The notes beneath the pieces are model-generated. The model saw only the letters and a list, made by a program, of their open reading frames with translations. It was not told where the DNA came from and searched no databases. The position numbers and the translations under genes are program-made. A stretch of 46,171 nucleotides of DNA from Acidobacteriota bacterium (GTDB lineage Bacteria; Acidobacteriota; Thermoanaerobaculia; Thermoanaerobaculales; Sulfomarinibacteraceae): contig JAHECW010000021.1 of assembly GCA_024641545.1 (NCBI GenBank), positions 1 through 46,171 on the forward strand, written 5' to 3'. Of this stretch, positions 14,860-21,979 are shown one piece after another (position 1 is the first letter of the stretch; each line of letters opens with the position of its first letter).

Positions 14860-15579
14860 TCAAACGCGGAGCACCTTGGCCAGGGCATCGGCCAGGTGCT
14901 GGGTCTTGTGTCGGATGACTCCGAGTTGCGCTCGCCCGGGGGCCACGACAACGAGCACGGCGCTGGCAACAGGAAGGCAGAGGAGCTGGAATCGGTCGTA
15001 CTCGATGAAGAGACCTCCGAACGGTTGACAGCCCTGCGCCCGGCCGAGGCCATCGACGGTTTCGATGAGCGTCTTCAAACCCGTGCCGAGCTCTTCCATC
15101 TTCACCGTTTCGTCCGGACTTGCCGACGCAATCGGTGACCCGTCCCGCGCCGTCAGAATCGCGGCGAGGACTCCGGACGAATCCGCAAAGGAGCTGAGCA
15201 GCCGTTGCGGCGCCTCTTTTTGATCACACTCAGCGATCTCCCGCCGGCGCTCGTCGAGGCGGCGAGCTGCCTCGACAAGGGCATTCTGCAGACTGACCTC
15301 GATGGTCACGGTCGGGCACGCTTTGTTTGTCGAGAAGATGAACGTGCCCTCGACCCACGAGATGATCGCGACCAGCGCGTCAATTCCGGTGGTGGTTCCC
15401 TCCTGCGCGTGATAGACGGCGCCGCGATCGAAGTAGACCTGAGAAGTCTGTTTGTCGGGGCCGCCCTCCACCCACAGCTCGCCGGTTCGCCCGGTTGTGT
15501 TGAGGAACTGCAACACGTCGGTCAGCGTCGTAAAAGCCAGCGAGCCGCGAAGATCTTCGACCGGTTCAACTCCCATCAT
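14860..15579 (-). CDS. PATAN (DUF4388) plus roadblock-like two-domain protein
   Basis: 239 residues. The N-terminal part (about 8-105) is a PATAN/DUF4388 domain: LRGSLAFTTLTDVLQFLNTT, GRTGELWVE, SQVYFDRGAVYHA and WVEGTFIF are its usual landmarks. The C-terminal part (about 118-239) looks like a roadblock fold (SSFADSSGVLAAILTARDGS, GLFIEYDRFQLLCLPV, SAVLVVVAPGRAQLG). PATAN domains are known from response regulators and signalling scaffolds. It is the first gene of the minus-strand operon. Two ATGs occur in tandem (15579, 15576), with an AGGAG-like ribosome site upstream. It has the same domain order as the protein at 16260-16946, transcribed away from it on the opposite strand. Confidence 0.75.
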   Translation of the reverse strand: MMGVEPVEDLRGSLAFTTLTDVLQFLNTTGRTGELWVEGGPDKQTSQVYFDRGAVYHAQEGTTTGIDALVAIISWVEGTFIFSTNKACPTVTIEVSLQNALVEAARRLDERRREIAECDQKEAPQRLLSSFADSSGVLAAILTARDGSPIASASPDETVKMEELGTGLKTLIETVDGLGRAQGCQPFGGLFIEYDRFQLLCLPVASAVLVVVAPGRAQLGVIRHKTQHLADALAKVLRV

Positions 15580-16259
15580 GCACGCCCTCTCCTGTCAGAA
15601 TACCGCAATTCCAGCCGAGAGGGTCGGTTGGTCGCGGAGAGAGCGGTGCGAGCGCTCGCCGAGCGGGGGCGGGGGACCGACGTCGGCGATCGGGCCCCGG
15701 CGGCAGCTCGGATGGGCTCGCCACGGCTCGCTGCGATTGCAGGGATGGTTCGGAGGTGAAGACCGGAAGTCGGCGACGATGGAGCAGCACCTGTTCACTA
15801 TCGGGAAGACGCATTCCCATTATTGAACAGGCACGAATATTTCTTGATATTGAGACAAAGTATTCATCGCAGATGAGTGACTTGCGGATGGTCTCGGTTC
15901 GAGCCGTCTCAGGCTCAAAAGCGCGACGAGTAGGAGGTTTTGCCGACCCGTGTGTACAATAGTGGTTGGTCCCGTTGTACCAGGTGCACCGGAAGGCACA
16001 TGGTCGCGACGGGCGGCACGGTTCATGCAAGTGGCTCACCTGCGTTGAATGTGGAGGGCATTCGTGGCGAGAACTGTCGGTCCAGGACCCCGCAGGGGAA
16101 TCCGATGACGGTCTTGTTCGAGATCACCGCTCGTCTCGAAGCGGCAACGCGTCTCACGTCGTCCTGCCTGTCGGCTCGGCGCAGACCGGTCGACCCCGTG
16201 CCCCAAACCATCACTGCCGCCGGTTCCGTGGGAAGACAGCCACGATGGGGGGTGGATCG
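15580..16259. other. Long divergent intergenic region between two PATAN/roadblock operons
   Basis: About 680 bases separate two diverging starts. Frames extend through it but have poor protein character. Positions 15785-15880 are AT-rich compared with the neighbours and contain a 42-bp two-part dyad (15790-15831). TGTACAAT at 15953-15960 is -10-like, but no convincing -35 is seen. Both operons are probably controlled from here. Confidence 0.55.
15790..15831. promoter_or_regulatory. 42-bp interrupted dyad in the divergent promoter region
   Basis: CCTGTTCA (15790-15797) pairs with TGAACAGG (15824-15831), and on the same axis GGGAA (15803-15807) pairs with TTCCC (15814-15818). The shared centre suggests a binding site for a dimeric regulator, or an RNA hairpin on either transcript. 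Confidence 0.45.
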
Positions 16260-16946
16260 ATGCTGAGGGGTTCTCTGGCTGATCTCGCGATCGTGGATCT
16301 GGTGCAGATCCCGCTTGGCAACCGCAAGACCGGCGAGCTCCTGATCGCCACCGAGGAGCAGGATGCCCGTTTGTACTACGTCGATGGAAGCCTGGTCCAC
16401 CTGGTTTCGGGCGATGTCGAGGGAACGGCCGTCCTCGATCTCATCATCGGTTGGAACGACGGCGAGTTCGAGTTCCGGCCGGATGTCCTGACCGAGGATT
16501 CGAGTTTTTCGGGCGATCTCACTCCGAAGCTGGTTGCCGCGGTGGAGCAGTTGAACGACACGGAGAAGGCGCAGAGAACCGCCGGCAAGAACGCCGACAA
16601 GATTCGACGGCTGTTGTACGACTTCCTGGCCGACAACGACTACGCCATTCATGCCTGCTTGATGTACTCCAACGGAACGATGGATGTCTGCGGCGCCGAA
16701 CGGGTGGAGACCCCGCCGTGGCTCGAGAAGATCCGCGCCACCGTCCTCGATGTCGTCGAGAGCTATCCCCGACGCCGTCTCAATCGAATGTTTTTCGAGG
16801 ATGAGGACGGGACGCTGGTCGTGACCTGCTATCCGGAGAACCGGGCGGCGCTCCTGGTTGCCGCCAAGCAAGGGGCCACCCTCGGGGCGGTCTCCATCGG
16901 TGTCGATCGTCTCGCGAGAAAGATCGGGCATGTCAAATCGACCTGA
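16260..16946 (+). CDS. PATAN (DUF4388) plus roadblock-like two-domain protein
   Basis: 228 residues from ATG 16260, which follows a GGGGGTGG ribosome site; ATG 16245 is also possible. A frame from 15966 lacks protein character before this point. Residues 1-78 are the PATAN domain: LRGSLADLAIVDLVQIPL, RKTGELLIAT, ARLYYVDGSLVHLVSGD and WNDGEFEFRPD. After a helical linker, residues 105-228 resemble a roadblock fold (RRLLYDFLADNDYAIHACLM, RMFFEDEDGTLVVTCYPENR, AALLVAAKQGATLGAVSIGV). Its domain order matches 14860-15579, so the two arose by duplication or shuffling. It is followed after 69 bases by a single-domain roadblock gene. Confidence 0.75.
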   Translation: MLRGSLADLAIVDLVQIPLGNRKTGELLIATEEQDARLYYVDGSLVHLVSGDVEGTAVLDLIIGWNDGEFEFRPDVLTEDSSFSGDLTPKLVAAVEQLNDTEKAQRTAGKNADKIRRLLYDFLADNDYAIHACLMYSNGTMDVCGAERVETPPWLEKIRATVLDVVESYPRRRLNRMFFEDEDGTLVVTCYPENRAALLVAAKQGATLGAVSIGVDRLARKIGHVKST

Positions 16947-17015
16947 GACTTTGATTTCGAGAGAACGGTTTTCCGGCGGGACGCCGCCGGCGAGCCCGGA
17001 AAGGGGAATGGCGCC

Positions 17016-17372
17016 ATGTCGCAACTGACGGATTTACTCAACGAGCTCGTCAACGTGGAGGGCATCAACTCGGCGGTGGTGGTCGGGCGCGACGGATTCG
17101 TGATCGAGGGTGTCGCCTCGGGGACGAGCCTCGATGCCGACGCGGTGGGCGCGGTGATCTCCACCGGAATCGGATCGTCCGAGGTCATGGGTCGCGAGCT
17201 CGAGGTCGGCGCCATGACCCAGGGCATGGTGGAGTACGACGACGGGCTGATCGTGATGGCCCTGCTCGGCGAGGAGGCCATCGTCGCGGTGGTTGCGGAT
17301 CTCAACGCCAACCTCGGCAACGTGCGTTTTCAGATCAAGAAACGCCTGAAGGCCATCGAGAAGGCGTTGTGA
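17016..17372 (+). CDS. Roadblock/LC7 domain protein (MglB-like)
   Basis: 118 residues forming one roadblock/LC7 domain: LTDLLNELVNVEGINSAVVV, GRDGFVIEGVA, DADAVGAVISTGIGSS, GMVEYDDGLIVMALLGEEAI and NLGNVRFQIKKRLKAIEKAL. This resembles MglB-type proteins, which act as GTPase-activating or guanine-exchange partners for MglA. No MglA GTPase is in the window; the nearest nucleotide-binding partner is the ParA-like ATPase at 13951. AAGGGG precedes the start. The hydrogenase operon begins 169 bases downstream on the same strand, so read-through is possible. Confidence 0.85.
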   Translation: MSQLTDLLNELVNVEGINSAVVVGRDGFVIEGVASGTSLDADAVGAVISTGIGSSEVMGRELEVGAMTQGMVEYDDGLIVMALLGEEAIVAVVADLNANLGNVRFQIKKRLKAIEKAL

Positions 17373-17541
17373 GGCTGCTGGGGAGCGGCACCACCCCCGA
17401 AGAATTCGGACGCGCCGCAACCCGGCAAAGACTGATATCAGTTCCCATTCTCAACAGTAACGACACGACCCGGCAGCGGTTTCCGATCTGTTCGACAACG
17501 GACGAACCGCAGGCGGCGGCGTTGCCGGAAGGGAGGCGCGG
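17373..17541 (+). promoter_or_regulatory. Leader of the hydrogenase operon with a 12-bp palindrome
   Basis: The perfect palindrome ACTGATATCAGT lies at 17431-17442, about 100 bases before the first hydrogenase-operon gene. A-T rich for this genome, it could be an operator. I see no convincing -35/-10 pair, nor the GG...GC spacing of a sigma54 promoter. Confidence 0.35.
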
Positions 17542-18030
17542 ATGAGTCGAGAGCTGCAGACGCTCCACAACGTTGCATACTTCGTCGGTGCATTGGCTCA
17601 CGGCGCGGAGCAGAACCTGGGCCGCGGCAGTCTCTCCATCTGTTCCCTGGCGGGAAAGAAATTCGGCCAGGAGGCGGTGGAGGGGTCTCGCCAGACCGAC
17701 AACCCCGAGGAGGCGGTGGCCATCCTCCGCGAAGCCCTCAAGAAACAGGGGATCGTCTGGAATTTCGAGCCCTTTTCGGGCGAACGCGGATCCTCGATTG
17801 AATCGGACGGCGAAACCCACAAGATGCGTCTCGTCTTCAGAACGTGCATGGTGCGGAACGCGCTCTTCAGATACGGACACGAGCAGAAGCAGTCGCTGTG
17901 CTACATGGCCCACGGCGTCTTTGCCGGCGCCATGGAAAACGTCATGCCCGGCACCAAGGTCGAGCTCAACATCATCCACGCCGGCCCCAACGGGTGCCTC
18001 AAGGAAATGGTGTGGGAGGTCAAACAATGA
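17542..18030 (+). CDS. V4R-like domain protein, first gene of the hydrogenase operon
   Basis: 162 residues with a good SD (GGGAGG) before ATG 17542. The C-terminal part (about 95-160) has C102 (FRTCMVRN), C120 (QSLCYMAHGVFAGA) and C152 (PNGCLKEMVWE). This resembles V4R (4-vinyl reductase) or ATC-hydrolase-type small-molecule-binding domains. It aligns over almost its full length with the C-terminal two thirds of the operon ferredoxin (20368-21084): cysteine spacing is 18 and 32 here versus 18 and 30 there, and LAGKKFGQEA...EEAVAILREAL...WNFE matches MAGRTLARHL...NEALALAEKQF...WEFS. It lacks the iron-sulfur region. It is translated into the small subunit gene with an ATGA overlap. A sensor or an assembly factor are both possible. 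Confidence 0.75.
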   Translation: MSRELQTLHNVAYFVGALAHGAEQNLGRGSLSICSLAGKKFGQEAVEGSRQTDNPEEAVAILREALKKQGIVWNFEPFSGERGSSIESDGETHKMRLVFRTCMVRNALFRYGHEQKQSLCYMAHGVFAGAMENVMPGTKVELNIIHAGPNGCLKEMVWEVKQ

Positions 18031-18962
18031 AAGCTCGAGTCTCCACCGACTGGTTGTCAGGTTGTTCGGGCTGCCACGTGGCCATGGTCGACCTCCACGA
18101 GAAGCTCCTCGGTCTCGTCGAGGAGGTCGACTTCGTTCGGGTTCCGGTCCTCATGGACGAGAAGAACTACCCCAGGGCTGATGTCGGCGTGGTCGAAGGC
18201 GCGGTGCGGTCCGACCACGACCGGGTGGCGCTGGAGAAGATGCGCGCCAGTGTCGACAAGCTCATCGCCTTCGGTAGCTGTGCGGTCTATGGCGGCCCTT
18301 CAGGTCTCGGTTGGCTGCACGAACGCGAAGGCGTGATGGCGGCGATCTACGACGGCGGTCCCACCAACGCCGGTGGCGAGCGACCCGACTCGGATGCGCC
18401 GATTCTCGAAGACAGCGTCGTGCCCATTGATGAGGTGGTCGAGGTCGATGCCTACCTGCCCGGTTGTCCGCCGCACCCCTACTTCATCGCCGCCGGCCTG
18501 CGGGCGGTGCTCGGGGTCTCGGATCTCGAGCTCACCGCGATGAGCGTCTGCGCCGACTGCGATCGGAAGATGCACAAGAACCAGGGCGCGGCGTTGCGCC
18601 GGGGCGAGGTCACCGCGGAAAAGGACAGCCTTTGTTTTCTGAGCCAGGGAGTTGTCTGCCTGGGCTCGGTCACCCTCAACCGTTGTCAGGCGCCGTGTCC
18701 GCAGTCGGGTGTCGCCTGTTTCGGCTGCGCGGGGCCATCGGTGGATCTCATCACCGAGCCGCACCTCGATCTTCGGAACCTCATCGGGCGGCGGCTCAAC
18801 ATGCTGACCGGGATCTCGGAAGACGATGTCACCCGGTACTTCCAGGAGGATGCCAAGACTCTGTACGCCTACGCGGTCGCATCACCGGTGATCCACGGCA
18901 AGCCCACCGTGGAAATGAGGGCGTGGGCCGGTGACAAACCGGCCGTCGAGGGAGGTACGTGA
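18027..18962 (+). CDS. [NiFe]-hydrogenase small subunit, group 3 (Mvh/Frh type)
   Basis: 311 residues; ATG 18027 overlaps the previous stop (ATGA). It passes electrons between the NiFe site and acceptors through iron-sulfur clusters in the cytoplasm; no Tat signal is present, as expected for group 3. The proximal cluster ligands are C13 and C16 (LSGCSGCHVAM), C85 (FGSCAVYGG) and C147 (LPGCPPHP). The C-terminal part has C175/C178 (VCADC), then C203, C211, C220, C224, C231 and C234 in the order SLCFLSQGVVCLG, RCQAPCPQSGVACFGCAGPS. This is the arrangement of MvhG/FrhG, which hold two further 4Fe-4S clusters. The AVYGGPSGLGWL stretch also favours Mvh/Frh over HoxY. No hdrA, mvhD or frhB gene accompanies it. 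Confidence 0.88.
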   Translation: MKARVSTDWLSGCSGCHVAMVDLHEKLLGLVEEVDFVRVPVLMDEKNYPRADVGVVEGAVRSDHDRVALEKMRASVDKLIAFGSCAVYGGPSGLGWLHEREGVMAAIYDGGPTNAGGERPDSDAPILEDSVVPIDEVVEVDAYLPGCPPHPYFIAAGLRAVLGVSDLELTAMSVCADCDRKMHKNQGAALRRGEVTAEKDSLCFLSQGVVCLGSVTLNRCQAPCPQSGVACFGCAGPSVDLITEPHLDLRNLIGRRLNMLTGISEDDVTRYFQEDAKTLYAYAVASPVIHGKPTVEMRAWAGDKPAVEGGT

Positions 18963-20371
18963 TGGGAAGCCGCATTGTCGTCAACCCGGTGACCCGGATC
19001 GAGGGCCACGCCAAGATCATCCTCGAAATCGAGGATTCGGGCGCGCTCAAGAGCGGCCACATGCAGGTGCTCGAAATCCGCGGGTTCGAGAAGCTCCTCC
19101 AGGGAATGGAGTTGCTCAAGATGCCGCAGATGACCGCACGGCTGTGCGGCGTCTGTCCGGCGGCCCACCACCTGGTGGCCACCGCCGCCATCGAGCAGGG
19201 AATGGGGGTCACTCCGCCACCGGACGCCAAGGTTCTGCGCGAGCTGCTCTACGCCGGCCATGTCCTGCACTCGCACGCGCTGTCGAATTTCGTGCTCACC
19301 GGTCCCGACATTCTTCTCGGGATCAACGCCGCGGCCGACAAACGCAACGTCTTCAACCTCCTCGCCATCGACCCGGAGTTGTCAAAGTCCCTGCTCCGGA
19401 TCCGCAGCATCGGACAGCGCACGGTGGAGCTCGTCGGGGGCCGGGGGGTGCACCCGGTGACGGCCGTCCCCGGCGGAATAGCCTCCCGACCCAGTGCGGA
19501 GAAGCTCGAGCTGATGGCCGGTTGGGGCCTAGAAGCCACGGCGTTGTTGGAAAAGGTCATCGAGGTCCTCAAGCCCAAGCTCGATGAACTCGACCCGCTG
19601 CGGCAAGCGACACAGCTGCCGTATCACTCCCTCGCCCTCTCCAACAACGGGGTCGTCGATCTCCTCGAAGGCGAATGGGTGGCCATCGACCCCGACGGTC
19701 ATGAAGAGCGGCGTTTCGCGGGGCCCGGCTACGGCGACAATCTTATCGAGCACGTCATGCCGGGCTCCTACATGAAGAGCGTTCAGCTCAAGAACCCCGG
19801 ACCCAAGAACTTCTTTGTCGGGCCGCTCGCCCGGCTCAACGTCAACTCGAAGATGACCACCCCCAAGGCCCAGGCCCACCTCGACGCCTTTCGCGCATCG
19901 GGCCAGCCCAGGCTCTCGGCGGTGGACTTCATCAGTGCCCGGCTCATCGAAATGCTCAACTGTGCCGAGCGGATCGGTGTCATCGCCGGTGGCGAGATCG
20001 GTGACGGCCCTCTGAGGGTCGGCATCCCAGCGGTCAAGGCGGGCCGCCATGTCGGGGTCATCGAAGCCCCGCGCGGGATTCTGGTGCACGATTACACCAC
20101 CGACGACGACGGCCGAATCGCAACTGTCAACCTCATTGTCGCCACCCAGAACAACTACGATGCCATCGACTCCGCGGTCGAGGGCCTCGCCCGGCACTAC
20201 CTGTCCGAAGGCGACGACGAACAACTCCTCAACGGTGTCGAGTTCGCCATGCGGTGCTTCGATCCGTGTCTCGCCTGCGCCACCCACACCGCCGGGCGGA
20301 TGCCCATGATCGTCGAGATGCGGCGCGGCAGGGAGCTGGTGCGGACCATCCGAAGGGGGGCGGCATCATGA
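18959..20371 (+). CDS. [NiFe]-hydrogenase large subunit, group 3
   Basis: 470 residues; starts 4 bases inside the small subunit stop region. It carries the NiFe(CN)2CO active site that splits or makes H2. The L1 motif is RLCGVCPAAHH (C62, C65, H69) and the L2 motif is DPCLACATH (C437, C440, H443), so all four metal cysteines are present. A 27-residue tail follows H443 and is the expected substrate of the maturation protease at 21081-21551, which would cut after H443. Length and motifs fit MvhA/FrhA-type group 3 enzymes better than membrane-bound uptake enzymes. Direction of catalysis cannot be read from the sequence. Nickel-insertion genes (hypA-F) are not in this window. Confidence 0.92.
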   Translation: MMGSRIVVNPVTRIEGHAKIILEIEDSGALKSGHMQVLEIRGFEKLLQGMELLKMPQMTARLCGVCPAAHHLVATAAIEQGMGVTPPPDAKVLRELLYAGHVLHSHALSNFVLTGPDILLGINAAADKRNVFNLLAIDPELSKSLLRIRSIGQRTVELVGGRGVHPVTAVPGGIASRPSAEKLELMAGWGLEATALLEKVIEVLKPKLDELDPLRQATQLPYHSLALSNNGVVDLLEGEWVAIDPDGHEERRFAGPGYGDNLIEHVMPGSYMKSVQLKNPGPKNFFVGPLARLNVNSKMTTPKAQAHLDAFRASGQPRLSAVDFISARLIEMLNCAERIGVIAGGEIGDGPLRVGIPAVKAGRHVGVIEAPRGILVHDYTTDDDGRIATVNLIVATQNNYDAIDSAVEGLARHYLSEGDDEQLLNGVEFAMRCFDPCLACATHTAGRMPMIVEMRRGRELVRTIRRGAAS

Positions 20372-21084
20372 TTGAGATTACCGTTGACGAGAAAGCCTGT
20401 GTCTCCTGTTCGCTGTGCGCCGAAATCTGCCCGACCGATGTCTTTGTCTGGGATGAGGACAGAGGCCTCCCCGGAGTCGCCAAACCCGGCGAGTGTTTCG
20501 GCTGCCTCAGCTGCTCCGAAATCTGCCCGCCGCACTGCATCAGCCATGCGGGCGTCGAGCTCGCCGAGAGCCACTACCACGATCCGTACGCGCTTCGGCT
20601 CGCGAGCCGGCTCGCCGCCGATGTCGACGGCCGGTTCAACGTGCCCTCGGAAGAAGCGTCCCAGCGCCAGGCGGCGGTCGATCTCGGAGTCCGGCTGCGC
20701 TCGGTTGCGGAGGTCTTCAAGAGGACTCTCGGGGGCTCGCTGCCCGCCGTCGGCACGATGGCCGGCCGAACTCTGGCGCGGCACCTGCCGCGTTATCGAG
20801 AGCCCAAGGGCCTCAACGAAGCCTTGGCTCTGGCCGAGAAACAGTTCGCACCGGCATGGGAGTTCTCCACCACCCGCGACGGTGATGCCCTGACCATCAA
20901 CGTTGATCGCTGTTTCGTACGCGAGACCTGCGAGCGCGAGGGCCAGGAGATCGGCGGCGAGATGTGCGTGCTGTTCTACAACTACCTCGCCGGTTATCTC
21001 GGAAAGATGGGCAAGGTGCGGTTGCGGCTGATGAACGCTGAGCGCGGGGCCACGTGCTGCTATGGGGTGAAAATCTACGAGTGA
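20368..21084 (+). CDS. Ferredoxin with two 4Fe-4S clusters fused to a V4R-like domain
   Basis: 238 residues; ATG 20368 overlaps the large subunit stop. Residues 1-60 are a two-cluster ferredoxin: C11, C14, C17, C21 and C43, C46, C49, C53 in the usual CxxCxxCxxxC spacing, with an extra C57. Residues about 120-238 form a V4R-like domain with C182, C200 and C230/C231, homologous to the stand-alone protein at 17542. It probably takes electrons from the hydrogenase small subunit, and the extra domain may bind a ligand or a metal that controls or receives them; this is inference. It has no membrane segment. The fusion replaces the usual heterodisulfide or F420 partners in this operon. Confidence 0.8.
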   Translation: MIEITVDEKACVSCSLCAEICPTDVFVWDEDRGLPGVAKPGECFGCLSCSEICPPHCISHAGVELAESHYHDPYALRLASRLAADVDGRFNVPSEEASQRQAAVDLGVRLRSVAEVFKRTLGGSLPAVGTMAGRTLARHLPRYREPKGLNEALALAEKQFAPAWEFSTTRDGDALTINVDRCFVRETCEREGQEIGGEMCVLFYNYLAGYLGKMGKVRLRLMNAERGATCCYGVKIYE

Positions 21085-21551
21085 CCCGCCCGGCACGAAT
21101 TGCCGTTGTCGGCATCGGCAACACCCTCGCCGGTGACGACGGCGTCGGGGTGGTCATCGCCGACCGCCTGCGGCAGCGCTGGATGCACAGCGAAGAGGTC
21201 CTCGTGGCGGTCCTGCCCGGGGACCTGTTTTCGGTCGCCGATCTCCTCGACCGCGCCGAGGAGCTTCTCTTCGTCGACGCCGTCGCCGGCGACACCCCCG
21301 GTGAGATCCGGATCCTGGGCTCGGCCCTGCGCGCCTTCGCCCCATCGCTCCATCAGACCGACATCGGCAGCGTCATGGCGGCGCTCAGAGAGCTCGATGT
21401 GGCCGACCCGTTTCCGGCCTGGCAGGTGTGGGGGATCACCATCGAGACCCCCGACGAGCTCGGCGAGGGGTTGAGTCCCGAGATCGCCGCCGCGGCAAAG
21501 CGGCTCGAAGCGAGGATCATCGAGCATGTGGAAGCGCTGCTGGCCGGATGA
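21081..21551 (+). CDS. Hydrogenase maturation endopeptidase (HycI/HyaD family)
   Basis: 156 residues from GTG 21081, which overlaps the previous stop as GTGA. This nickel-dependent protease removes the C-terminal tail of the large subunit once the metal site is filled. The GIGNTLAGDDGVG motif at residues 11-23 supplies the first acidic ligand (D19), D66 lies in LLFVDAVAGD, and H91 in SLHQTD; these match the Asp/Glu, Asp and His of HybD. It is the last gene of the operon. A long repeat-rich spacer follows. Group-specific substrate recognition fits the large subunit encoded just upstream. Confidence 0.88.
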   Translation: MTRPARIAVVGIGNTLAGDDGVGVVIADRLRQRWMHSEEVLVAVLPGDLFSVADLLDRAEELLFVDAVAGDTPGEIRILGSALRAFAPSLHQTDIGSVMAALRELDVADPFPAWQVWGITIETPDELGEGLSPEIAAAAKRLEARIIEHVEALLAG

Positions 21552-21570
21552 GGCCGCGTCCACGGCTTCC

Positions 21571-21601
21571 CGGAGCTCCGGCCTTCCGGGCCGCCTCCGG
21601 C
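21571..21601. repeat. GC-rich 30-base repeat, copy A
   Basis: Begins CGGAGCTCCGGCCTTCC and ends GGGCCGCCTCCGGC. Copy B at 21680-21710 differs by one base; a shorter copy C is at 13228-13255. The unit contains overlapping palindromes (GGAGCTCC and CCGGAA-like arms). Confidence 0.6.
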
Positions 21602-21679
21602 ACAATGCCGCGCCCGGCACGCCCCGGTGGAGGTCTGCCGCTGCCCCCTGTTGCTGTCCGTGTGGCTGCCCCGGTTTCG

Positions 21680-21710
21680 CGGAGCTCCGGCCTTCTGGGC
21701 CGCCTCCGGC
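21680..21710. repeat. GC-rich 30-base repeat, copy B
   Basis: Same unit as 21571-21601 with C to T in CCTTCTGGG. Confidence 0.6.
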
Positions 21711-21841
21711 GTCCCAGCGTCGCATTGGCAGCGCGGTCACGAAGGTCCGACGGAAGAGGAATGACCGCGCGGCCCGCGCGCCGGCGGCCTCATTCGTAGC
21801 CGGGAGAGATGCACCGGAGCGCTTCGCCGCGAGGGTTGCCC

Positions 21842-21904
21842 GGCATGACATTGTGCAGGGCGTGGCGCGCTCCCGGTGGGCCGGTGCAGGCACAATGTCA
21901 AGCC
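21842..21904. repeat. Inverted repeat around GACATTGTGC
   Basis: GGCATGACATTGTGC (21842-21856) matches the reverse complement of 21890-21904 at 14 of 15 bases. The loop is GC-rich. It lies between the hydrogenase operon and the converging UbiA gene, so it could terminate either. Confidence 0.55.
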
Positions 21905-21979
21905 CGGCACGCCCCGGTGAGCTTTGGTCATGCGCGTGCTCGGAACGCTGTCGCTACCTCTGCGCAAGGCTCCATAGCG

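Larger units (their letters stand above)
21552..21979. other. Repeat-rich spacer after the hydrogenase operon
   Basis: 428 bases of GC-rich sequence with no credible gene. It contains two copies of a 30-base repeat (21571-21601 and 21680-21710), a 15-bp inverted repeat around GACATTGTGC (21842-21856 with 21890-21904), and two copies of GCACAATG...GCCCGGCACGCCCCGGTG (from 21599 and from 21890). Confidence 0.6.

Noticed and set aside
15955-15960. TACAAT as promoter of the right-hand PATAN operon
   Set aside because: No acceptable -35 at 16-18 bases upstream and it is 300 bases from the start codon.
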